From positions 1-8,108 of the forward strand of contig JBJOQZ010000077.1 in assembly GCA_046049705.1 (NCBI GenBank): 8,108 nucleotides of DNA, in the 5' to 3' direction. The stretch comes from DALYDD01 sp046049705. Its GTDB lineage: Bacteria > Patescibacteriota > Minisyncoccia > Phycocordibacterales > CAIZLB01. The notes below the pieces were generated by a model that was not told where the DNA came from, did not search any database, and worked only from the letters and a program-made list of their open reading frames with translations. The position numbers were made by a program, and so were the translations under genes. Below are positions 1 through 5,526 of the stretch, piece by piece; the first letter of the stretch is position 1; every line of letters starts with the position of its first letter.

Positions 1-6
1 TAATAA

Positions 7-1707
7 TTATTTTAATTTCCATTTATACGTTGTATTTGTATACCAGGTATTGATATTGATAAATCGATCTGAAGGTTCTGTAATGAACTGCATATTGTCT
101 GTAAAAACTTGAGTATTCTGCGCGTAGATATATTCTGGTGAGAATAGGAATACAGCAGGAATATCATTTGCTACTTCTTTTGCGAAATCAGCACGTGCTG
201 CTACTCGTTTTATTTGATCAGATGTACTCCGGGCAATCTCTAGTGCCGTATTTGCTTTTGTATTGGTATACGAAGCAATATTGAGGCCAGGGTCAACACG
301 CTGTGTTGAATGCCAAAATGGATAGAGATCGATGTCGCGTCCAACGATTTGACCAAAGAGTAAGGCTCCGTACTTACGCGGTCGGATTACTTTTTGAGTA
401 AGGTCCGAGCTTTCGAATGTCTCTATTTTGACATCTGCACCAATTTTCGTCCACTGGTCTTTTAAAAGTTCTGCTGTTCTAATAAGTTCTGTTGAATTCG
501 ATGTTGAAATGGTAAATGCTAATTTCTCTGTCTTCTCAGTTGTCTTTTTTTCGTAGATTGAAGTAGATGCATTTAGTGTCCAACCCGCTTTTTCGAGCAC
601 TTGTCGCGCTGATGCGATACGTTGATCCGGGGTCAATGATTCAGTAGTTGTTGCTCCTGTGAGGGTGCTATCGGTAACTGTAATTGGGATAGGGGAATTA
701 ATAGCTTTTCCATACCCACCAAGCACTTCTTTAATAATCTGATCTTTGTCTACTGATACATCGAGGGCTTTGCGCACTTCTTTGTGTAGAAATATCGGTT
801 CGGTATTTTGATTAAAAAACAGTGCAAAGATTCTTGGGAGTGTACTTGTCTTGATAATTGTATCCGAATCATGTTCTATGAGTTCTTTTATAACTTCTGA
901 GTGTATACCGCTCAAAGTATCAATATCTTTTTTCTCAAATGCTTTTTTTGCCTCATCTTCACTTCTCATAAATGCGATTGTCAATCTATCGATATACGGC
1001 CTTCCGAGAGTGTATTTTTTGAATGCTTCAAGGTCATATGTTTCGATAAATCCATCTTTGTCTTGTCGAATAGACTTAACTTTAAATGCACCTGAACCAA
1101 TTGGAATTTGGTAATAAGCACTTAAATCAAAATCCTGAGCTGGTACAGTAGACCAAATATGCTTAGGTAAAATACCCAAGGTTAAATTTTCAGCAAATGG
1201 TGCATATGCTTTTTTTAATGTAAATGTGATTTGTCTGTCATCTACTTTTTGTACTGTTACGCCAGACCAGTTAGCGGCGATTGGACTATTTACATCTGGA
1301 TTTTTTGCCATATCGATAGTGAAAAGTACATCTTCTGTAGTGAGAGGGGTACCATCATGAAATTCAGCATTTGGATTTATACGTACGGTATAGATGAGGC
1401 CGTTTTCAGATACCGTCCAAGACTCAGCTAGATCTGGAACCAATTGTCCGTTTGTTGAGATTTTTAATAAACCAGAATAAATAACATTGGTAAGACTTTT
1501 GTCGACATCAGAAGTGGCCAGGATTGGGTTGATATATCTTGGGTTACCCACCATACCTTCTATGATCTTTCCGCCTCTGTCTGGTACTTCGACACCAAAG
1601 GTTTTCTGAGTGGAAGAATATACAAAGAAACTACTCAAAATGAAAACAGCAAACGCAATGACTGCAGCCACTTTTTCGCTTGGGCGCAAGGTTGAAAATA
1701 TGTTCAC
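7..1707 (-). CDS. Membrane-anchored peptide-type ABC transporter solute-binding protein (SBP family 5, OppA/DppA-like)
   Basis: The 566-residue product resembles the extracytoplasmic binding proteins that deliver oligopeptides or similar ligands to ABC importers. Residues 14-31 form one hydrophobic segment after a short basic N-terminus. No lipobox cysteine follows, so an uncleaved anchor or ordinary signal peptide is more likely than a lipoprotein. The family-5 signature is clear: DLAESWTVS at about 92-100, YTVRI at 106-110, FHDGTPLTTEDV at 116-127, IGSGAFKV at 203-210, and a later segment around VSVDKDQIIKEVLGGYGKA typical of lobe II. Length fits the family. The start is GTG; no Shine-Dalgarno is visible, but a weak -10 (TAATCT, minus strand, 1717-1722) lies 9 nt upstream. 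It is downstream of secG on the same strand, 138 bp away, so co-transcription is possible. No permease or ATPase gene is visible in the window. Ligand unknown. Confidence 0.9.
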   Translation of the reverse strand: MNIFSTLRPSEKVAAVIAFAVFILSSFFVYSSTQKTFGVEVPDRGGKIIEGMVGNPRYINPILATSDVDKSLTNVIYSGLLKISTNGQLVPDLAESWTVSENGLIYTVRINPNAEFHDGTPLTTEDVLFTIDMAKNPDVNSPIAANWSGVTVQKVDDRQITFTLKKAYAPFAENLTLGILPKHIWSTVPAQDFDLSAYYQIPIGSGAFKVKSIRQDKDGFIETYDLEAFKKYTLGRPYIDRLTIAFMRSEDEAKKAFEKKDIDTLSGIHSEVIKELIEHDSDTIIKTSTLPRIFALFFNQNTEPIFLHKEVRKALDVSVDKDQIIKEVLGGYGKAINSPIPITVTDSTLTGATTTESLTPDQRIASARQVLEKAGWTLNASTSIYEKKTTEKTEKLAFTISTSNSTELIRTAELLKDQWTKIGADVKIETFESSDLTQKVIRPRKYGALLFGQIVGRDIDLYPFWHSTQRVDPGLNIASYTNTKANTALEIARSTSDQIKRVAARADFAKEVANDIPAVFLFSPEYIYAQNTQVFTDNMQFITEPSDRFININTWYTNTTYKWKLK

Positions 1708-1845
1708 AGTAGTGTGAGATTACAATTAATGAGAATAATAGGAGATGAGAAATATTTACTCTATATTCTGTGTTGTCTGTAGCTATATGCTCCGCGAAAG
1801 GGTGTATAAGGGTACTACAAAATCAGAGAAGTAGAGTCAGGCAAA

Positions 1846-2076
1846 TTACTGAGCTTTGAGTGCGAGAATGGCTGCAATAACAAATAAGATTGCTACTACA
1901 ATCGTAAAGAGAAACAGGAATTTGTCGAATCCACGACGTGTCCTCCAAGTAGAAACCGAGTCACCGCCTCCAAATACACCTCCAGCCCCAGCTTCTGACT
2001 GCTGGAGTAGGACGCTAACTGTAAGGAGTACAGCGAGCACGATCTGAATTACAGGGAGAATAGAGTAAATATCCAT
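1846..2076 (-). CDS. secG: Protein-export membrane protein SecG
   Basis: SecG is the small accessory subunit of the SecYEG translocon and assists SecA-driven protein export across the cytoplasmic membrane. The 76-residue product has the family layout: TM1 at about 5-25 ending in LLQQ, a glycine-rich cytoplasmic loop (GAGGVFGGGDS, about 30-40), a basic RTRRG stretch (45-49), and TM2 at about 52-73. The reading frame extends upstream to TTG at 2112 and ATG at 2094. I chose ATG at 2076 because SecG proteins normally begin just before TM1. An extended -10 also lies 8 nt before this codon, and the upstream TTG falls inside the candidate -35 box. The neighbouring binding-protein gene is itself an export substrate. 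Identification is confident; the start is less certain. Confidence 0.9.
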   Translation of the reverse strand: MDIYSILPVIQIVLAVLLTVSVLLQQSEAGAGGVFGGGDSVSTWRTRRGFDKFLFLFTIVVAILFVIAAILALKAQ

Positions 2077-2084
2077 CGGAGATA

Positions 2085-2112
2085 ATATTATCATGTCTTC
2101 AAATATTTGCAA
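2085..2112 (-). promoter_or_regulatory. secG promoter (extended -10, -35)
   Basis: On the minus strand TGATAATAT (2085-2093) is a TGn-extended -10 with hexamer TAATAT. TTGCAA (2107-2112) matches the -35 consensus at four of six positions with a 16-bp spacer. The -10 ends 8 nt before the ATG at 2076, so the mRNA should begin at or within a few nt of the start codon. Confidence 0.55.
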
Positions 2113-2114
2113 TA

Positions 2115-2123
2115 TGGTATACT
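2115..2123 (+). promoter_or_regulatory. Extended -10 promoter for the PsbP/DcrB-like gene
   Basis: TGGTATACT is a TGn-extended -10 (hexamer TATACT, 2118-2123) located 10 nt before ATG 2134. No -35 is evident at the expected distance. Predicted 5' leader is 0-4 nt. It sits back to back with the secG promoter. Confidence 0.6.
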
Positions 2124-2133
2124 ATGACGGTAT

Positions 2134-2805
2134 ATGAAAGCTCTATTTATAGGTATATTTGCCATTATTGCTATCGGATTGCTGTATTTTACGGTACAGG
2201 TAGTCAAAAGCCCTCAATTCAAGACATCTTTGGTACCAAACCCTACAACCTTTGGAGGCGACGATGAAAATGTAGGTGGGGATAAAGGCAATGTCTTTGT
2301 AGACATAAACAATGGCTTTTCATTTGCACTACCTGAAGCTTGGAAATCTATTTCACCAGAAAAAGTGCCAGGCTTTGCACCATTGATACAGGCCGGACCA
2401 GGAAAATATCTTACGGTATCTACGAAGCTCTTTTCTCGCAAGGAAAACATAAATGCTGATATTGAATCTCTTACTACAAAGCTGCCTCAAGCTATAATCG
2501 ATACTGTAAGTGTTTTAGCGGGAGAAGAAATAGATATTCGTACCGAAACAGTAAAAAAACTGACATTTAAAAATGGTATCAATGGATTTAAAATTTCGTA
2601 TCAAGGGCAAACAAAAGAAGATGTACTAGTCCCTCAATATGTAAAAGGTAATATGTATGCCTATTATGTTCGAGGTGACATATTGTACGCATATACTGTA
2701 CATATCTCTTCTGAAAAAAGTGAATTAGAACAAGCATCTGGTTCACAGGCAACATCTTTTCTGCAAGAAGGGGATACCGTGTTACAGGAGATGACGATTT
2801 TCTAG
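2134..2805 (+). CDS. Membrane-anchored protein with PsbP/DcrB-like domain, function unknown
   Basis: The 223-residue product has one N-terminal hydrophobic helix (about 3-22) with little charge before it. A polar Gly/Asp-rich linker (about 35-55) follows, then a soluble, presumably extracytoplasmic domain. That domain opens with FSFALPEAWKSI (62-73), the phrase that typically begins PsbP/DcrB/LpqN-type domains (a beta strand, then a 'lP.gW' turn). Alternating hydrophobic strands continue to the C-terminus. There is no catalytic motif and no cysteine, so an enzymatic role is not suggested. It has its own leaderless-type promoter between it and divergent secG. It converges on the CapA-family gene, leaving 21 bp between the two stop codons. 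The fold assignment rests on motif resemblance only; the membrane-anchored topology is more secure. Confidence 0.75.
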   Translation: MKALFIGIFAIIAIGLLYFTVQVVKSPQFKTSLVPNPTTFGGDDENVGGDKGNVFVDINNGFSFALPEAWKSISPEKVPGFAPLIQAGPGKYLTVSTKLFSRKENINADIESLTTKLPQAIIDTVSVLAGEEIDIRTETVKKLTFKNGINGFKISYQGQTKEDVLVPQYVKGNMYAYYVRGDILYAYTVHISSEKSELEQASGSQATSFLQEGDTVLQEMTIF

Positions 2806-2839
2806 TAGTTAGATGGATAGTGTTTTTTATCTAACTGTT
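2804..2839. repeat. Inverted repeat between convergent genes, possible weak terminator
   Basis: AGTTAGAT (2807-2814) pairs perfectly with ATCTAACT (2829-2836). Two G-U pairs and one A-U pair can extend the stem to 2804/2839 in a plus-strand transcript. The loop holds a run of six T, and no T tract follows the stem on either strand, so it is not a canonical intrinsic terminator. It spans the stop region of both convergent genes and may mark transcript ends. Confidence 0.35.
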
Positions 2840-3996
2840 GTAGGACTTGTTGATGTTGAGGTTGTAGTGCTTTGATGCATGCGCTTTATATCATCAAGAA
2901 TCTTTTTTGCATCTGTATCATTTGTTTTTCTAACAATAGTTCCTGTGATATCTATTGGAATAACCTCAGTTGACTGTACTTGCTGTAGATCTGGGGTGAG
3001 GGTGATGCCTACGGCTATACCATGGGTTGTATCATATGAAAAATATTGATCAAAGATATAATTTCCAAGCGAATAATAGATATATGTATCTTTATATACT
3101 TCAATGCTCTGTACGACATGTGGATGCGCGCCGATGATTAAATCTGCACCACTGTCCACCCATTGATGTGCCAGCGAAATTTGATTTCGATTCGGTGTCT
3201 TTTGATATTCTTCACCCCAGTGAGGAAAGACAACTGTAAATGCTATACGAGGATCAGCTTCGTACCGCGCAATTTCGGCTAGAATATGCGCTTCATTTTT
3301 ATATGTAAATTGATGATATCCGATAAATGCTATACATGAAGGATTAGTCGAATCGGCAGGTCTGCTTGGTAAGGGGCAATGCACATATGAACTCGAAGCA
3401 ATATCAAATAAAGAATTTGTTGGATTTCCAAAATACTGAACTCCTGCGTCCTCAAGATATTGTATTGTTTGAGTAAGTCCTTCTCTGCCAAAATTGTCAG
3501 CGTGATTATTTGCCAAACTAACGATATCAATACCGCTTTCATTAAGTAATACTGCGGTGCTTGTTGGAAAAGTAAAGCTAAAGCCAGGGATAGCTTTGCC
3601 ATTTGCATCTATGGTACGTGAGGTATGGGAGGTGATAGGTCCTTCAAGGTTTGCTATGACGAGGTCGTAATCTTTGGTTAAAGCTTTTGTTCCTGATGCA
3701 AAGACATAATCTCCACCACGTTTTCTGATATGCGTTGCTACACCTCGATCAAACATCATGTCGCCAAAAAAAAGCATTGTGTATGGCTTTTGTTCAGCGG
3801 ACTCAGCAGTGGGAGTGAGTATGGTGTTTAGTGTATCGTCGACAACTGAAGGTGTATTGTCTATATCTGTAAATATCTTGGAAGACAATAAGGTGTTAGA
3901 GACTGTATATCCGATTAAAAAGAAAATAACTCCGACAACTATGGTGCTTATAATGCGAAATGGTTTTGAATATGTTATAGAAGGATATGTTGACAT
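2827..3996 (-). CDS. CapA-family (PGA_cap) metallophosphatase-like protein, membrane anchored
   Basis: The product (389 aa) belongs to the CapA/PgsA-type family with a calcineurin-like metallophosphatase fold, named for poly-gamma-glutamate capsule synthesis. Most members are of unknown function. A transmembrane helix (about 14-35) is followed by the domain with its metal-site motifs in order: FFGDMMFDR (76-84), NLEGP (116-120), SLANNHADNFG (160-170), PHWGEEY (258-264), GAHPHV (289-294) and SLGNYIFDQ (309-317). All expected Asp/Asn/His ligands appear present, so it should be active. The C-terminus ends in a Ser/Thr/Pro tail (about 376-389), perhaps a flexible surface segment. No capB or capC partner is visible, so a poly-glutamate role cannot be assumed. 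ATG 3996 lies 18 bp from the divergent DUF1189 start; no Shine-Dalgarno is visible. Confidence 0.9.
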   Translation of the reverse strand: MSTYPSITYSKPFRIISTIVVGVIFFLIGYTVSNTLLSSKIFTDIDNTPSVVDDTLNTILTPTAESAEQKPYTMLFFGDMMFDRGVATHIRKRGGDYVFASGTKALTKDYDLVIANLEGPITSHTSRTIDANGKAIPGFSFTFPTSTAVLLNESGIDIVSLANNHADNFGREGLTQTIQYLEDAGVQYFGNPTNSLFDIASSSYVHCPLPSRPADSTNPSCIAFIGYHQFTYKNEAHILAEIARYEADPRIAFTVVFPHWGEEYQKTPNRNQISLAHQWVDSGADLIIGAHPHVVQSIEVYKDTYIYYSLGNYIFDQYFSYDTTHGIAVGITLTPDLQQVQSTEVIPIDITGTIVRKTNDTDAKKILDDIKRMHQSTTTSTSTSPTTVR

Positions 3997-4001
3997 TGTG
4001 T

Positions 4002-4011
4002 TACTATAGTA
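4002..4011. promoter_or_regulatory. Shared palindromic divergent -10 region (CapA / DUF1189)
   Basis: TACTATAGTA is a perfect 10-bp palindrome in the 18-bp gap between two divergent start codons. On the plus strand TGTTACTAT (3999-4007) is a TGn-extended -10 ending 7 nt before ATG 4015. On the minus strand TATAGT (4003-4008) ends 6 nt before ATG 3996; TATACT (4008-4013) is an alternative 11 nt away. Both transcripts would be leaderless. No properly spaced -35 is seen for either direction. Confidence 0.55.
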
Positions 4012-4014
4012 TAT

Positions 4015-4839
4015 ATGAAATTTTTCTATATCCTGACTAAAAGTATTTCTTCAAAACAGTTTTACGGCGAGGTGATCGGTGGAAAACATCCAACCGGATT
4101 TATGTTTTTAGCAAAAGTCCAGGTGCTAGTTGCATTATTTATGACGATTTTGGTTTCAATACAGATATCCTCTGTATTACCAACCCTAGAACAAAAGATG
4201 GCTTCTGTATTACCAGAAGGTGCTGAGATTATTTTGAAAGAAGGTAGACTACAGTCAAATACAAATCCAATTACTGTCCCTTTGTCTCAAGGTAAAGAAA
4301 TAGGCGATGGTACTAGTGCTGCATCTATTCCAAATAATCTATTTGTAATAGATGTGACCGCCTCTACTACAGAAGAAGAGTTTCATACAAAAAACACATT
4401 TATGTTGATAACGAGCGAGGGTATTGTATACGGCGAATCTGGTAAGAAAATCTCAACAAATTACTTTACTGAAATAAAAGATGTCGATATGGTAATTGAT
4501 AAACAGTTCTTGACTGATAAAGCCAAGACGATTAAGGAATATGCAAAGTTCCTGCCTTTTATTTTGTTTATAGTATTATTGATTGTGCTTTATGTTATGG
4601 CGCTTTTTACTGCATTTATGTACGCAGTCTTTGTATTCATTATGTTTAAGGTAATGAAAATCGGAAAAGGGTTTAAGGAGGCTTTTGCGGTGGCAATGTA
4701 TTCGAGAGGGTTTGCTCTTATTCTTGGTGTTTTCGCTCTTATTTTACCGCTCCTTATGATCCCTACATTAAGTATTCTTGTTCAAATTTTATTTATCACT
4801 CTCATGATAAGACCTGCTCGATTGAAAAATATTATTTAA
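4015..4839 (+). CDS. DUF1189-type integral membrane protein
   Basis: The 274-residue product begins with an amphipathic stretch ending in the family-like SISSKQFYGEV (10-20). TM1 follows at about 31-52, then an extracytoplasmic region (about 53-175) containing LPEGAEIILKEGRL (66-79). Two to four further hydrophobic helices lie at about 178-211 and 231-265. The opening 'FY' segment, one TM, a soluble domain with a 'p...i..G.l' element, and a C-terminal helical bundle match DUF1189 proteins. The family has no assigned biochemical function. The gene has its own leaderless-type promoter shared with divergent CapA. It ends 18 bp before the GerMN-like gene without a terminator, so read-through into that gene is likely. 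Family assignment is moderately confident. Confidence 0.8.
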   Translation: MKFFYILTKSISSKQFYGEVIGGKHPTGFMFLAKVQVLVALFMTILVSIQISSVLPTLEQKMASVLPEGAEIILKEGRLQSNTNPITVPLSQGKEIGDGTSAASIPNNLFVIDVTASTTEEEFHTKNTFMLITSEGIVYGESGKKISTNYFTEIKDVDMVIDKQFLTDKAKTIKEYAKFLPFILFIVLLIVLYVMALFTAFMYAVFVFIMFKVMKIGKGFKEAFAVAMYSRGFALILGVFALILPLLMIPTLSILVQILFITLMIRPARLKNII

Positions 4840-4851
4840 GTGGGGTATACT
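4822..4851 (+). promoter_or_regulatory. Promoter for the GerMN-like gene
   Basis: TTGAAA (4822-4827, five of six to consensus -35) and TATACT (4846-4851) are separated by 18 bp. The -10 ends 6 nt before ATG 4858, so the start codon is the likely transcript start. The -35 lies inside the last codons of the DUF1189 gene. Confidence 0.65.
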
Positions 4852-4857
4852 ATATAT

Positions 4858-5526
4858 ATGACAACACAAACACCGACACGTATTCCGACGTCAAATAAGA
4901 AAGTATTCATTGTTTCATTCATCATCTCTATAATCGCAATATTCTTTTTTGTATATTTCATTAAGTATTCTGCACTTAATCAACGTATAGGCGTAGACAA
5001 AGAGGTATTCACTAAAAATCCTAATCCAGCAAAAGTATTTGATGTTCCACTTACTGAAGCTAAGCTTGTATATATTGATCTAGAAAAATATGCAGATGAC
5101 CCTGCTATCCAGGCATCATCAACTCATCCAGATAAAATCGGATGTGGAGATGCATTGGCTACATACATGATTCCTGCAGGAGAAGAGGCAGGTATCGATC
5201 CTTCTGATCGTGTGAATTTCATTCTCCCTAAATTACTCGATCCAGCGCTTTTTACAGAGTTCAAAAATTCTGACCAAGCAAAGAAAGTGAGTCCATATTC
5301 TGTATTTGCAAGTGCTCCGCAATCAAAACTCTCGCTTAAGAGTGTGCAAGTCCTAACAGAAGAGGTGGTTGTAAAGCTTACTGGATCCTTGGCCCTTGGT
5401 GGCGTTTGTGATTCACCTCGAGTCTATGCTCAGCTCACAGGAACAATCGGACAATTTTTTCCAGACAAAATCATCTCTATCTTCATCAACGGTATACCCC
5501 TTGAAAAAATACTTAGTGAAAAATAA
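4858..5526 (+). CDS. Membrane-anchored GerMN-like domain protein
   Basis: The 222-residue product has a basic N-terminus, one TM helix (about 16-36) and an extracytoplasmic domain. Residues 175-216 (LTGSLALGGVCDSPRV, then QLTGTIGQFF and IFINGIPLE) resemble the C-terminal half of GerMN domains, where 'G.CD.PR...Q...T..QFP' precedes a conserved 'NG'. Cys96 (in IGCGDAL) and Cys184 (in GGVCDSP) are the only cysteines and could form a disulfide outside the cell. GerMN domains occur in spore-germination and lipoprotein LpqB-type proteins, but here a general envelope role is more plausible. The frame is open back to GTG 4840; ATG 4858 was chosen because the promoter occupies the intervening 18 bp. 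The 3' end overlaps the convergent 690-residue gene by 14 bp. Domain call is by motif only. Confidence 0.75.
   Translation: MTTQTPTRIPTSNKKVFIVSFIISIIAIFFFVYFIKYSALNQRIGVDKEVFTKNPNPAKVFDVPLTEAKLVYIDLEKYADDPAIQASSTHPDKIGCGDALATYMIPAGEEAGIDPSDRVNFILPKLLDPALFTEFKNSDQAKKVSPYSVFASAPQSKLSLKSVQVLTEEVVVKLTGSLALGGVCDSPRVYAQLTGTIGQFFPDKIISIFINGIPLEKILSEK

Noticed and set aside
851..1431. Plus-strand frames inside the solute-binding protein gene
   Set aside because: They overlap a well-supported gene antisense, have no promoter logic, and their products show no family motif.
2077..2112. Upstream TTG or ATG starts for secG, adding 12 or 6 residues
   Set aside because: The TTG lies in the candidate -35 and the extra codons cover the -10; SecG proteins normally start at the position of ATG 2076.
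3990..3995. Perfect TTGACA as a -35 for the DUF1189 gene
   Set aside because: It is only 6 bp from the -10 and is simply the reverse complement of the first CapA codons.
4840..4857. GTG start adding six residues to the GerMN-like protein
   Set aside because: Those codons are the TATACT promoter itself, and ATG 4858 sits where a leaderless mRNA would begin.
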